The notes under the pieces: generated by a model | What the model was told of the DNA's origin: nothing | What the model saw: only the letters and a program-made list of their open reading frames with translations | Database searches by the model: none | Program-made: the position numbers and the translations under genes | Assembly (NCBI RefSeq): GCF_003576645.1 | Contig: NC_044919.1 | Span: 34,111,211-34,175,210 of the forward strand | Source of the DNA: Ipomoea triloba | Taxonomy: Eukaryota > Streptophyta > Magnoliopsida > Solanales > Convolvulaceae | Length of the DNA: 64,000 nucleotides | Direction: 5' to 3' | In this document: positions 1 to 17,259 of the stretch, in pieces | How positions within the stretch are numbered: position 1 is the stretch's first letter | Layout of the letters: every line of letters begins with the position of its first letter

Positions 1-215
1 ATGCTGTTCATTTGCTGCAAATATAGAGGGAATTTTATTTAATTTGCAGTAGACATTATGTCTAAGAAGAGAACAAGTTTCTGAGACCACGACTTTAAAC
101 ATTGTTGCAGTACCATTTTGTCTGTTGAGCATATAATATATAAGCATAAATGTGCAATCCAACTACCAGCTTAGACTTTTAGTTGAGATGGAGCACATGC
201 TTCAATTTTGTGTAC

Positions 216-482
216 CTCGCGGATTTCTGCTAGGCGCTTGGATTCTTCTTCCATGCGGCCTAGCTGGGCCTGGACCCTGTCGGTCACCTCTTTCCTTCGC
301 CTCTCGATCTCCTCCTCCTTGGCGCGGAAGGTGGAGAGCGCTGTTCGGGTCATCTCCTCCGCCTTGTCGTCCCCCATTGGATTGTTCCCGCTGTAGCTGA
401 TCACTCCTGAGTTCTTCAGAAGAGGGATCTGCAGCTGTGGTTGTTGCTGCTGTTCCATCATCACTTGTTTTGGGCTTGCCAT
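216..482 (-). CDS. RAB6-interacting golgin-like protein, first exon only (partial)
   Basis: Open reading frame of 89 codons starting MASPKQVMMEQQQQ, followed on the minus strand by a good splice donor (GAG|GTACAC, donor at 215-214). The rest of the gene lies beyond the left edge. The Q-rich start, the IPLLKNSGVISYSG stretch and the charged helical segment around TFRAKEEEIERRRKEV with QAQLGRMEEESKRLAEIRE match plant proteins commonly annotated as RAB6-interacting golgin; this assignment is from memory of the family. The C-terminal ~50 residues look coiled-coil. Reading through the donor adds only a short non-conserved tail, so the frame ending at 171 is an artefact of intron retention. The function in plants is poorly defined; a Golgi coiled-coil role is inferred from the family name only. 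Confidence 0.7.
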
Positions 483-484
483 TA

Positions 485-2309
485 TACTGCAGAATAGACT
501 TAGCTTGTTAGCAACTTGCCCCCTTTTGATTTCTCCTTCAATTCTCTCTTCTTCTTTTTTTTCTGCCTTTAGTTTTGTGCTTCAGAAGGATGGTGTATTG
601 TAGCTTTTGTGGTTTTTTTCTCACCCACTCTACTACTACTAGCTTTGTTTAAACTTTAAACTTTAAAGTGGCTATATATATATCTCAACATTTCTCCCTT
701 TCTTTGTTAAAAACCAGTATGGGTGAAATGACTTTATTGCCCTCATAGATTTCAGATTATTAATGTCAAGCAAAACTCCTATGAGACCTAAGATGGGTCA
801 GGTTATTCACGAGTATTACATTATTCTCCATATGAGTAATTTTTCAAATTCAAGCTATTACATTTTTTCTTAAAAGTCGTATTACACTTTTCCTAATAAG
901 TAATATGTTTTTCTTCATAAGTAACAATCAATTTATCACTAATTAGTATTACAATTTCCATTATAAGTATTACATTTCTATCTAAATCCGACCCGTCTTG
1001 CGGATAAAGATCTCATGAAGTAACATAATATATGTCTGCAGGTACATGTTAATGGTCAAAAGGTTGTGTGAGTGTAGTGACCCTGCAAATACCCGAGCAA
1101 GCATTGAGACACATCCCGCTATTTATTTTCTCTCATAATTTCGAGAGTAGGGCCGGGGCCCTCATATTTAGTGTTTAAACTTATAAAAGTAAGGTGTATC
1201 TTAATTTTTTATTTTTTATTTTTGGTATTATGTTGTCCTATGTCTAGTGTAGTACAGAGTACCAGTATATGAAATTCTGGTGAGACATCTGTTTTCTTGG
1301 GTAGGTAAATGAGCAGATTCATGCAACCACAAACAGTGCATTGTTTCTGCATTTTGTTGCAGAACAAAACATGAAAATATAAAGGCAGTGAAGTCTTGGT
1401 AGTGTGTGACAACTTCTTGTATAAAACTAATTGCATTATGTTCCTTCTAAGACTTTAACAAGCTAAGATTGTGTGTCTTCCTAGTGGATGATGATGGGGG
1501 GCTTTTGTCCAAATGATGAAATATTGGTTGACAACATGTCTTAGAAGAATATAGGTAGATGTTCTTTTTCCCTTTGAACTGGGGTGCTTAGGGCTCAAGA
1601 TTCATTCACAATTGAAAACTTTAAGGTTTAATTTGGATACCATTCAATCAACCTCTTTGATAATACACAACTGGAGAATCATCTATTTCCCGGTTTTGTA
1701 GGACCATATCTTGAACCCCATGAACTTGCCTCCGAAATTCATGAAAAGGTAAATTAATTCAATCTAACTTCAAGATTCAATATCAAACTGTACAGTTTTG
1801 CGCATGAGCTGAGTAATCTAAACCAAACCAAAACCCCCATGTTTGTGGATTAATGGAACCACATTAGACTAACCACTAATGCCCTTGGGGCTTCCATTTT
1901 ATAAAACCCCATCAAATGTGGTTAGAAAATTCATTACCTTAGACTAAACTTAATTTCTGTTCACTCTTGGTTTCCAACCACTTTCCCCCCCTTGTGGGAA
2001 TTTCAGCAACCATAGTTGTTTTTTATTATTAAATTTGTAATGTCCAATAACTAGGGGTCAGAAATTTAGGAACAAGTAGTGACTGAAGTGTTCAATTTTT
2101 TTGAAGACTTTAATTAGTGATTGGTGTTATTAGTCACTTTTTACTAATGATCTAAATCAGTAGCAAGTATATTTTTTTTTGGAACTCTCATAGTGATCAT
2201 AAATAAAATGTTTTACAATAGACTTTAAGTTTATGATCGATTGTTGAAAATCTCAACTTTATTAGTTGTGACATAATAAACTATTTAAATGAATAATACC
2301 CAACAAAAA

Positions 2310-2341
<32 letters not shown>

Positions 2342-2610
2342 AACAAAAAACAAAAAGTGTGTCACAAACAAAATCCATTCATATGCAAATTAAGCCTATT
2401 GCAAATGCAGCCATAAATATTTGCAGAAAATGAAGTAAAGAATTTTTTCTAATGATGAATAACAACGGCGTCTATGATTAAGGATTCCTTTTGGAAGTGG
2501 CTTTCATTTTCATTCATGTGGGGACTACCTATTTGAATCAATTATTACTGAAAACGTAAACAAAACTGCTAATTGTTAACTGCGACAACGAAGTTCACCC
2601 ACTGCACAGA
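485..2610. other. Intergenic, AT-rich, no gene seen
   Basis: No coding stretch with conserved content is visible. About 765-1030 holds a degraded relative of the foldback MITE family found at 16261-16420 and 48470-48923: it shares the ATCCGACCCG end and many runs of the AAGTATTACATT type, but its borders are unclear. About 2307-2355 is a short A-rich microsatellite built of CAAAA units. Confidence 0.5.
668..684 (-). promoter_or_regulatory. Candidate TATA box of the golgin-like gene
   Basis: An alternating TATATATATA stretch lies about 190 bp upstream of the minus-strand ATG at 482, with pyrimidine-rich leader sequence between them. Position and composition fit a core promoter; no transcript data support it. 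Confidence 0.4.
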
Positions 2611-2616
2611 AATATT

Positions 2617-2950
2617 ATGGTATGTTTGGTTTATGAATTTACACATTATAAATATGAATAAAAAATTATAATTAGTGTTTGGTTGACAACTTTTTAGAAC
2701 ACAACTATAAGATTTGATTACTCATTCAATTAAAAACTTCATTCTCTAATTAAAAATGAGTATCATTCCATCTTGCTGATAATCTTAGGGTGTGTTTGGC
2801 TCATGGGTTTACACACCAGAAAATCAGAATCATAGTTAATGTTTAGTTTATAGCTTTTTAAAACACAACTATAGGATTTGATTAACCTTTTAATTAAAAA
2901 TCACATTCCTTAATTAAAAACGGGTGACATTTCATCTTATTAGTAATCTA
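2617..2950. repeat. Imperfect tandem duplication of a MITE head
   Basis: Two ~165-bp copies (about 2617-2787 and 2788-2950) share the order TGTTTGG, AACACAACTATA, GATTTGATTA, AATTAAAAA and TTCCATCTT/TTTCATCTTAT. The second copy is the left part of the Tourist-like MITE at 2788-3224. Confidence 0.6.
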
Positions 2951-3224
2951 ATTTTTAAGTTTGGATTAGTGCTTTTAGTTTTTTTTTTTTTGTTTTGTTC
3001 ACATCGGTGCTTAAAATGTTATTTTATTAGGATCAATTACATTTTTTTTTGTATTTTAAAAACATTTATTCTCATTATATATACTTCCAAACATTAATAT
3101 TGGTACTCATTCAAATTTCATCATACTACCAAACATGCAAAATACTTTCACTAAAACTCATTGTTACCATTACCAATTATTTTATTCTCATTCCGATTTT
3201 GATTCCATGTGCAAACCAAACACA
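2788..3224. mobile_element. Tourist/Harbinger-like MITE
   Basis: The element starts GGGTGTGTTTGGCTCATGG and ends in the inverted counterpart CCATGTGCAAACCAAACACA. It is flanked on both sides by TTA (2785-2787 and 3225-3227), the target duplication typical of PIF/Harbinger MITEs. It has no coding capacity; small frames inside are chance. A related half-element (about 2617-2787) lies directly in front and repeats the first ~165 bp. Confidence 0.65.
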
Positions 3225-3769
3225 TTATAAATAAGTTTTGCACTAAGTAAACTTTATTTTTGTGGAATAACGCGTACATTATACAAGATAGATAAATCGT
3301 ATTAGAATGCTTTATATAATGAGCTCGATCAAGAAAGTGTTGGTGAACTCGTGACAGTTTAGTTCGAAAATCATGTTTCACCTACCTAATTATTTTTTTT
3401 GGGAGTAGGTTTCCTTTTTCATTTTGTTTGTGGGTGTTTGGTTATGACCAGGGTGACTATTTAATCAACTTTATCTTATGGGGCCATTGTCTGGGAAAAA
3501 AAGGATTTTCATTCAAAATTTTGAAATCAAGAATTGCTTTACAACAGTGATGTGAGCCCAGTTCAGATCAGCAAGGTTTTTGTATCAATATATGTATAAT
3601 GGTTCTGGTCCCTGTATGCAGCTTTCACAGTTAGGCTAGAGTGCTAGACGTACTCAATTTTATGCCCGGCATGATTATTCGGTTTTAAAAAAGATTTTAA
3701 CCCCAATTTCAAGTAGCTTTGAATATATACTACATTGTAACATAGTTAATAGTACTCAAAAATCTTCGA

Positions 3770-3945
3770 TACAAACTTCAAAAATGATAAATAACTTAAC
3801 TATACACTTAATCTACTCTAAAAATATGAAAAGAAATACAAATAACCTCTAATACAATAGTAAAATATTCAATACAGACTTCAAAGATGATAAATAACTT
3901 AAATATACACTTAATCTACTCTAAAAATATGAAAAGAAACGAATT
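3770..3945. repeat. Two-copy direct repeat, ~100-bp spacing
   Basis: A ~60-bp block beginning AATGATAAATAACTTAA and ending ATATGAAAAGAAA occurs at about 3783 and again at about 3885 with only a few differences. It is non-coding. Confidence 0.7.
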
Positions 3946-4529
3946 GAAGGAGAATGAACTTAACCGTCTATGGTTCAAGTTGGGGATAAAAGCCAAAGAG
4001 AAATGAGAGAAAATCTACATTTTATATTAAGGGAGTCGCGTATCACAAGGCCCATCATGAGGTAATGAGCGCTGACAATGCCCATCGCGTCGTGCGTGAC
4101 AGTAGAATTTGACTTTATGGTCTTTATAAAAGTTGTAGCCCCTCGAGTTTTCTTTCTAATGGAGCAAAAATCCCTTGATTTGAACATTCATAGACCGACA
4201 TATGGTCCAAATACTAAGACGGCGATGTGTTATGCGATAATTGCTACTCCTTGATCTTTTGCTCAACTTTTGCCTTAATTTGTCAAATGGCAAAGACCAT
4301 CAATCTCCATAGCTTCATATATTGGCTCCTATTGACTCCGAATGCATCTACAATGCTCCAAAATTAAGGATCATTTTGAACACCATTATAACACTTCATA
4401 AGCAAAATAAGACTAAGTGTGAGGTGTAAATATGAACAATTATGCACTGATCACAAGCATTCATACTAAAATGTGGTAAGAAATCAGTCCAAAACATATG
4501 AGATAATTGTAATACCTAAACAATATTGT

Positions 4530-4890
4530 ATATGCATATTGTCAAATGAAGCTGTAATTGAATTAAAATGATACTTTATTGTTGATGTAATGAAACTACG
4601 GTGTATATAAAATGATATTCAGTAGCGAGTCTCACATATTGAATGTATATTGTCAAATGAAACTGTAGTGCAATTAAAATGATACATTGGTGGTGCTATA
4701 ATGAAACTACTGTATCTATAAAATGAATCTGAATAACATGTCTGATATATTGAATGCGTATTGCTAAATGAAACGGTATTGAATTAAAATGATAATTTAG
4801 TAATGTTATAATGAAACTACAGTATCTATACAATGAAATTGAATAGCATGTCTTTCATATTGAGTGTATATTGTCAAGTAAACATGTAGT
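4530..4890. repeat. Tandem repeat, period ~110 bp, about 3.3 copies
   Basis: The ordered blocks ATTGTCAAATGAAAC, AATTAAAATGATA, TAATGAAACTAC and ATCTATAAAATGAA recur near 4538, 4648, 4759 and 4868. The copies are diverged, so this is an old minisatellite-like array in intergenic DNA upstream of the XS-domain gene. Confidence 0.7.
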
Positions 4891-5684
4891 TGACTACTAA
4901 TGATATTTTGGTAAAATTTGTCTCAAATCGTAGCATTGGGCTAGGGGAAGTGATTTCAATGAAATAATGTTAGATTCAGGCTTTCCAAAAAAAAAAGTTG
5001 GATTCAGATTGGGCTTTAGACCAAATGGGCCTAAGGCTTGAATACTGTTGACGTGCATAGAGACATAAAACAGTGCAAAGTTGTCACGTGCTCACGTGTA
5101 CTAATACGGCAATACCTTCGTGCGATCGTGCTTCGCCTTCTCTATCCTTGCCTCTTTTAGTTTTGGAAATTGTCCGTACGAATCAAAAACCGATTCCTTC
5201 CCCCATCTCAATCCGTTACTCCTTCCGGAAAACCTGCAATTCCCTGTTCGATTATCCAATTTCAGTCTCAAAATTGATTTTGTTGGAGCGGAAGAATGGC
5301 GCCGTCTCGTTCATGGTGTTCATTCTCTGTAATGCAGGTTTGAAAACTGAGTGCCTGAATACGCAGCGTCTGTTTTTGCAGTGAAAGATATTTATCTGTC
5401 GATTTGTCTGGAATCGTCTGCTTTAGCCGCCTTATCTAGGGTTTATTTGGTTTGACGTTGTGGATTTATCAAAGGAAAGAATTGGAGGTTTTAGGTAACT
5501 AAGCAGGGGAGGTGTTCGATTGAATCGAGTTTTGACTTTCTGTTTCATTCAAAGTCTACGCTCGCAATACGTTTTGATCTGGTTCGCTGTCGTGTTCGAG
5601 CGGTTGTTTATGATTTTATGAATTTATTTGAGTGTTGGATGTTTTGAAAGTTTGGTGGAGGTTAAGATTAGTGAAGCTGAAGGT

Positions 5685-8600
5685 ATGTCTAGAGGAGTAA
5701 GATATGCTGGAGCAGACAGAATGGCTAGGTCTCCACCTCGCGTGCCGCTGAGGGGACGCGATCGAGGGTTTTCTCCTCCGCGAAGGGATAGAGACCGGCG
5801 TTACTCACCTAGAAGCGATCGTTATGCGCTGACATCACGAACTCGGAAGCATGATTATTCCCCATCAAGGTTAGACGAGCGTGATTACTTGCCCCCTAGG
5901 GCACGGGAGCACTGTTACTCGCCACCCAGGGCACAAGAGCACCAGTACTCGCCACCAAGGGCACAAGAGCGGGCACAAGAGCGCCAGTACTCGCCACCAA
6001 GGGCACGGGAGCGCCAGTACTCCCCATCCAGGGCACGGGAGCGTCAGTACTCGCCATCAAGGGCACGGGAGCGCCAGTACTCACCAGCAAGGGCACGGGA
6101 GCGCCGCTACACACCACCACCGCCATCAAGTGCTCAAGATCAGAAGCACTCACAAGCACCTAGACTGCCCATTCGCGATTATTTGTCACCTATGAGGAGT
6201 CAGAACCGTGAGTTTATGCCCAATGGGAATTTGAATGAAGCAGATGGGCGGCGCGGGGAGTATTTCCATGAACTTGAAAGGTCAAGGAGGATGGAAAAGA
6301 CCTATGGTGGACCGGACTTTGGTGAACTGAAGGGTGTGGATTCTTCAAATTATGGTGGAGTAGAGAGATGGTATGGGCAATCTCAAAGTTTGAGACACCA
6401 TGGAACTGATGGTCGAAATGGAGGGCGGCATGATGGGCCTCCAAATTCTAGAAGAAAATATGAATTTAGAGATGGCCTGAGGGCAACACATGGAGATTCA
6501 ACTTCATTGAAATATCAGTTCAGTAATCTAGATGATCCCCGAAAATCTGATGTTTTGGATGACCCCGTTGAACATGGGTTTAGTGGTGCCAGAGTGAGTA
6601 GTGAGCTAGGTAATGAGGGGAGGCCATACTTGGGTCTAGCTGACAGTAGATCTGTCCCTTTGGAAGTTGATAGAAGGCTTCGTTCATCATATGAACCACC
6701 ACCTTTGGATATTGGTGTTCCAGCAAGAAGTTCTGGCTTTGGTGATGCTGGTAGCTATGCATTGGGATCACATAATTTCCGTATGAAGCTTCATAGAGCA
6801 GAACAGAATCCTTTGCAAGGCACACTAAATTTAGATGAATTGCCAACAGAGAGACAAGGGTTGAGAGATGCATATATGGAGACCAGCACCCTGAACTCAT
6901 TACATAATTCAAAGTATGATTCCAGTTACATGGCATCATCATCTCACCTAAATGCATTTTCCTGCAGGTCACCCGCTACAGTGAGAAATGGCATTGATAG
7001 TTCATTTGGAGAAAACATCCATATTCCTTCAGATGGAATTGAAACATGCATGGGAAGGTTGTGTGAACCTATGGGATGTGGTCAAAATTCAGGTATCAGG
7101 TCGCCTAAAGGGCAAGTAGATGATAATGGGATTTATCTGCAGTCATACTTTGCCCAGACTGAAGAAAGGCATGGCAGTCGCATGTATTCAGACATTCATG
7201 GCACCAAAGCAATACCTAATGAATTTTATAGGAAGAATGTGGGTGTTAGTGAAGAGTACAACCACCAGGATGCTTCAGGAGCAAGTTTTATGGATCCTAA
7301 TTATGATGAATTATCTCACCAGGAGAACATGATAGGGGGCAAGCCATGGGATTATATTCCTTCTAAACAAGGGCAGTCAACATTGGGTTACTTTGGGGCA
7401 AGTGGTGCACTGGAGAAAAGAGAGCAAGAGATGAAAATTTTGGAATATGAAGGTAATAACCCTGACTATGAGAGGGTACTATATAAGGGCCATAGAAGTC
7501 CTTGCATGCTTCATAATAATGAGATGGATGAACATCCATGCACTTTTCAGGAAAGATCTGACGTACTATACAGAGATAATAATCCTCATTTAGATGAAAT
7601 GAATGATAGTATTCAGCAAAGATTGATTGATAAGAACCAGATATTGCCTAAATCATCTACCAGTAGGTTCAAGAGGAAATATGGTAAAGATAGGAAGCTG
7701 AGCATTTGTGGTGATCTTGGAATTATCTCTTCAAGTAATGGAAGGAATGCTCATAGACAAGGAGATAATGCTGATATTTATTTGGAGGGAGATAAATATT
7801 CTGTAAGTATTTCAAAAAAGTTGAAGGTTAATCACTCCAAATATGGGAAGAACAGAAGGATGTCTACAACCATGGCAAGTCGGTTGAGCAAAACTAGTAA
7901 ATATGGAAATAGAGATATCAAGAAGCGGTTGGGACCATATCCTCAAGATGTTGATGCTACGCATTCTTCAGTGAAGAAGTATTCTTCATTGAAACATCGT
8001 CTAGGGCCTCCCCCTCGAAAGAGCCATTCTACTCTTCCATGGCTGAAAAACCTCACTTCCTACAAGGTGTCTGAAGATCTTAATGATTTAGATGAAAGTT
8101 TACCTGATCAAAGGGATGATTGTTTGGAAAGTAGTGTTACCCAGCAGAAGAGCGAACCACTAGAGAATTTAGAGGATTTTAAGCAATTGGTCGACAATGC
8201 TTTCTTCAAGTTTGCCAAGCACTTAAATGAGACTCCAGCTAGAAGAACAAAATACAGGAATCAGGGAACATCTAGTTGTTTAAAGTGCATTATATGTGGC
8301 AGGTCTTTCTTTTACACCATGAAGTGTTTTCATAGATGGAGCAATTACCCTCTATTTTTATTCAACTTGTTAATTAACTTTGTGATCTGGTAAATTAAGT
8401 ATTCCATGATTTGTCTCATTGTGTTAATGGTAATCGTCATCTGGTTAGTTTTTTTTTTTTGGGTCGAACTATGTAGCTTCTGACTGCACCACATGGATTT
8501 TTACTCCTCTTTTCTGGCTTAGTCAAGGGTGACTAGTGGACCAGTGGAAATGGTTTTATCAGTGGTGGAGAAAAAGGAAGACCAATCTGATAATTGAAAT

Positions 8601-10419
8601 TGTTTTGTCTGTGTGCTTGGAGAAGTTTGTCTGCATAAGAAGAAAAAAGGAAATCTAATTTCTGATTGGTGACTTATCATCCATGTTTCTATGAGAATGT
8701 ACCAATATGCTTTCATCTTTATGGTAGCTTTGGGACTATTTGGCTGCTTTGGTGTAAAAAGAGTTGTCTGCCTTTAGATGAACCCTATTTACATTGCTTG
8801 AGCATGACTTTGACTGGAAGAAGGGCGAAGAGGGACTACTGCTAGAAATTAGAAATTAGTTTTTCCTCTTTCGTAGTTTCTTTGATGGCAAACTCTGATT
8901 TGGTTTAGGTTTTCCCTTGAGGGTGGAACAGCAAATCTGCATTAATATTTGTAGTGAAAAATGGAGAGAGGGAAGCCAAAATATTATGGGTTTGCACTTT
9001 AAGATAGACCATATGATTTCCCCAAGTGATATTCCATTTTCACTTGAAAATAATTGTATTCTGTTTAAGTGATTGGCTCTGGGGCATAGGAGGTTATGAC
9101 ATTTCTTGCTATTGCATGTTTCAGCTATTAACCCATACTAATTGTCCTGTATTAACCAACAAGCTTATCCTTTCGTGTATAAACACTTATTTCTTTATGG
9201 TGTTCCTTAAAGTTTAAGTTATATTCATTTTCCTCTGCTTTAATGCTTTTCAGAGATTCCGAAGAATTTGGAGATGTCGAAAGTTTGGTGATGCATGCAT
9301 TAACATCTTCAAAGGCTGGTGTCCGATCACAGCATTTCGGTTTTCACAAAGCGCTGTGTTTGTTGATGGGTTGGAAGAGTGCAGAGGCTCCCAACTCTGC
9401 ATGGGTTCACAAAGTACTGCCTGAAGATGAAACCTTGGCTCTTAAGGAAGACCTTATCATCTGGCCTCCTGTTGTTGTCATTCATAACATTACCATAACC
9501 AACAGCAATCCCGACGAACGTGTTGTTGTATCTGTAGAAGAGCTGGAAGCTAAGCTCAGAGGTCTGTTATATTTTTCTTAAAAGGATTTATGATATTGCA
9601 CATCTCATTATACTGATTTTAGCATACACTGTATGGGCTTCAAGCTGCCTCACTGTATTCCAGACCTATGTGGTAGAAAATCTTCAAGCTCTTTGTTTTC
9701 TATATGTGAGACAGACACACCCGGAGGATTATTCCTTTTGAAGTGTTTGTCTCACGGTGTGATTCAGTATATTACTTCTGATTATGCTAAATGTCCTTGG
9801 TGCGAAATGGTTTGTGATGTCAACTCCACGAAACTGCAAATTTGCTTATTTAGGATGAAGATAATTTACTTTGAAATTAATCAGCTAGGGATTACTATGT
9901 GCGTGCTGGTTCAATGGCCACCATATTGGATGTGTGTGTTAACTAACTTAACTTGTCTTTGTTTTCTTTAAAATTGACAATGAGTCTAGGTTGGGTTGTT
10001 TTACTTGTTTTACCTTGTATCATTTGGTCACAATGCCTGTGTTTGCTGCACTAACATTCATTAACTGCTTGTCTGCTTCTATTTCAGATATGGGTTTTGG
10101 AGGCAAGGTGTGTCGTGGGAAACCAGGAAATCTTAGCGTTCTGGTGGTTAAGTTTGCTGCCACTCTTACTGGTTTGCAGGAGGCAGAGAGACTCGGTAAC
10201 TTGTATGCAGAGACAAAACATGGGAGGGCCGAGTTCGAGCAAGTTAGCACCGGGAGCTGTGTTAGTAACGAACAAGTCCCCTCGGCAGACAAGATGGAGG
10301 AGATTCTGTATGGCTACCTGGGAATTGTGGAGGACCTAGATAAACTTGATTTCGAGAGCAAGAGACGAAGTAAGTTGAAGAGCAAGAAGGAGATCCAGAG
10401 CATTTCTGTGGCACCTTGA
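5685..10419 (+). CDS. XS-domain protein with zf-XS-like finger and Arg/Tyr-Ser-Pro repeat region
   Basis: Three exons: 5685-8302, 9254-9561 and 10088-10419 (1085 aa), all junctions GT-AG and in frame. I chose the ATG at 5685 (MSRGVRYAGADRMARS); the frame extends upstream only from a TTG. Residues ~30-150 are Arg/Ser/Tyr/Pro-rich and contain tandem RARERQYSP-type units, as in splicing-related RS-like proteins. Exon 1 ends inside a zinc-binding CxxC (CIICGR, residues ~868-873) followed in exon 2 by His residues (LVMHAL, HFGFHKAL), resembling the zf-XS finger. The EDLIIWPPVVVIHN block (~938-951) through the FEQV region matches the XS fold shared with SGS3, a single-strand/dsRNA-binding RRM-like domain. 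The Arabidopsis relative is probably AT3G22430 (from memory). No XH domain is seen. The role is unknown; RNA binding in the nucleus is inferred. A GAA-repeat tract (10419-10442) begins at the stop codon. Confidence 0.85.
5890..6115 (+). repeat. In-frame tandem repeat coding RARERQYSP units
   Basis: A ~27-30-bp unit (AGGGCACGGGAGCGCCAGTA plus TCGCC) is repeated about eight times with variants, coding for R-A-R/Q-E-R/H-x-Y-S/T-P. Unit length is mostly a multiple of three, and one unit carries an extra AQER insertion, showing recent expansion. It also produces spurious open frames on both strands. Confidence 0.8.
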
Positions 10420-11228
10420 AGAAGAAGAAGAAGAAGAAGAAGAGTGGTTCATGGAACAGGAACCACGTAGTCGGCTATAAGAGATTTGGGTTTCTATTTG
10501 GTTTTTGTTTTTTGCTTATACTACGGAGTAGTTTGAAACTGGAAAAAGCCTTTAATTAGATGCTGTAGTTCAGCTTCTGCAACTTGCATACATTTTAATG
10601 CATTACAAATTCCTATTCTCTAAACGTTCTAACGATTTTACTCTTGTTTAAATTCCTGCAGAATGCTTATGTGAAAAATCCAATTTGGAAATAGTTTTGT
10701 CTAGCTAACTTCAATCCTTTTTGTGGGTCCCAACATCTACTTGAAGATGAGCATAGAGAGTGAAGGAATTGCCAAGTGCAATAACTTATAATAACAATTA
10801 AAAAGAAAGAAAGAAATTCTTAAATTTCCATGCCAGCTGTCTCATGTGAAGAGGAGTGAGATACAAGATGTGAAGTATATAGATATTTCGCATCTTATAT
10901 TTTAAATATTTGTAAATTAATACGTTATGTTTGTGGAGTTGTATGATATGCACATAGTTGCTAGTGCAAGAAAGTAACAACAAATGTTTTGAGACTTTTG
11001 TGACAAGAAAGTTGTGTTTAAAGCCACAATGCAATGATGAAGTGAGAATTTCTACACTCACCCTAATCGTGGCCTTATAGGAAATCCAAGAATGATCCAT
11101 AAACGACGTCGTCTAGCAGGCACATGTAGAATTCAGAATTTTATACATGGCTAAAACTCGTTGAGTCACATTACGCCCTCTCTCTCTCCCTCCCACTGAT
11201 TTTCCCTCCATTTAGGCTCTTTGCTAAA
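10420..11228. other. Intergenic: XS gene 3' end and HDAC promoter
   Basis: The left part is the likely 3' UTR of the XS-domain gene. The right part is the HDAC promoter and leader, with a perfect ACGACGTCGT palindrome at about 11103-11112 and a CT-rich leader (11174-11195). No other gene is seen. Confidence 0.5.
11103..11112. promoter_or_regulatory. ACGACGTCGT palindrome (bZIP C-box-like)
   Basis: A 10-bp perfect palindrome with a GACGTC core, about 120 bp upstream of the HDAC start codon. GACGTC is a known plant bZIP (C-box) core. The same 10-mer lies upstream of the neighbouring invertase gene at about 16772. Confidence 0.4.
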
Positions 11229-16010
<4,782 letters not shown>

Positions 16011-17259
16011 GGAGCTCTTACCTCCTTGAGGAAAAAGGATTTCAGTTTTTAGGGATTATTAGGCTCAGGCTTGATTAGGTACATGTAATGATGTAAATCT
16101 ATATTGTTTTGCCTCAGAAAGAGGGAATTATAACCATTCTAATGTTCCGTCCAGTCCTTGTGTCCTTTTTGGTATAAAATTGGTTTGGAATCTTTTGATG
16201 GTTGTGTGAATTGTGATCTAAAGTTATTTTTGTTTTAATCAATGGTGGGTAAAATTGCAAGGCAAAAACTTGTATCACACCGTTTTACGGATCTTTATTT
16301 ATGGGATGGGTCGGGTCAAGATGAAATGTAATATTTATATTAACAAATACAATACTAAATAATGAATAAAGTATTGTGGAGTACATTTTATCTTGACTCG
16401 GTTTCACACAAATGTGAACCAAATTGTAAAAGGGAAGTTTCTTTTGAAGTTTTAAAATGTTTTTAAAAGTAAAGATGGACAATAAATAAATTTAGATAAA
16501 ACAAAATATATACAACTGACCCAGTGGTATCACAAATTTTAAAAAATCGTTACCTTATAAGAAAAGGAAATGGGATAACTCTAATTAGGTTGTCGACTTA
16601 CAAGTTTGTCCCCTAACAAGAATGGTCTATTGTTGGCTAGTAAAACGATTGAAAGTTAATACAGATAATTTAAGTGGATATGCCAAGTTTCTATGTCAAG
16701 GTATAAAAATACCCGGAAAATATTTCCCAATTAATTTTTAGGGTTTTGCATAGACAAATGGAATCCTTTAACGACGTCGTATGCATCTTATAGCAAACTT
16801 TACTATCCAACACTCCATCAAATCCACATATCTTGAGTTTTGAGGTATCCTCCAGAGCCCCCATTGGCATATTTTATACTTCTCAGCTCGGTAAGAATTA
16901 AGCAACATCCATTTCTTCTCATAAATTCCAAATCAACTTCTACTTTCTTTTTCTTGGTTGAACCTCCCGTTAATACGCCCATACGTGCTCCAAATTGGGT
17001 TAACCTGATAAATCGTCTCTCGATATCGTCCACAAATTGCTACTGTCCTCACTTGCATCCCTTTCAATATGAAATGTTCAAAATTTTGGTCTTTATGTTT
17101 ATTCAATGCTCAATTTTACTCCATCTAATCATCTATTAAATTGAATAGTTTTGGTTTATTTGTTTTTGGTGAAATGCTGACTTCTTTGCATAGTTGGTCT
17201 TTACTTCATTCTTTTTTGTAGAATGTTTTGAGGGAAGAAATCTGTTTGTTGGTTCTGTT
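16011..17259. other. Intergenic: HDAC 3' end and invertase 5' region
   Basis: Contains the HDAC 3' UTR, a foldback MITE (16261-16420), a second ACGACGTCGT palindrome (about 16772-16781) and the invertase leader. A TTTTTGTAG|AATG acceptor near 17220 suggests an intron in the invertase 5' UTR. No separate gene is seen. Confidence 0.5.
16261..16420. mobile_element. Foldback MITE with 9-bp target duplication (Mutator-like)
   Basis: Starts GGCAAAAACTTGTATCACACC and ends GGTTTCACACAAATGTGAACC, an imperfect terminal inverted repeat. The flanks AAATTGCAA and AAATTGTAA form a 9-bp direct repeat with one difference, typical of Mutator-like elements. It shares the TGGGACGGGTCGGGTCAAG-type subterminal block with 48470-48923. 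Confidence 0.65.

Noticed and set aside
5628..5684. Longer N-terminus of the XS protein starting at 5628
   Set aside because: That codon is TTG, not ATG; the first in-frame ATG is at 5685.
5896..6444. Minus-strand frames over the XS gene repeat region
   Set aside because: They are antisense shadows of the tandem repeat and the coding exon.
10417..10445. GAA tract as poly-Lys/Glu coding extension of the XS protein
   Set aside because: The tract starts at the TGA stop and lies in the 3' UTR.
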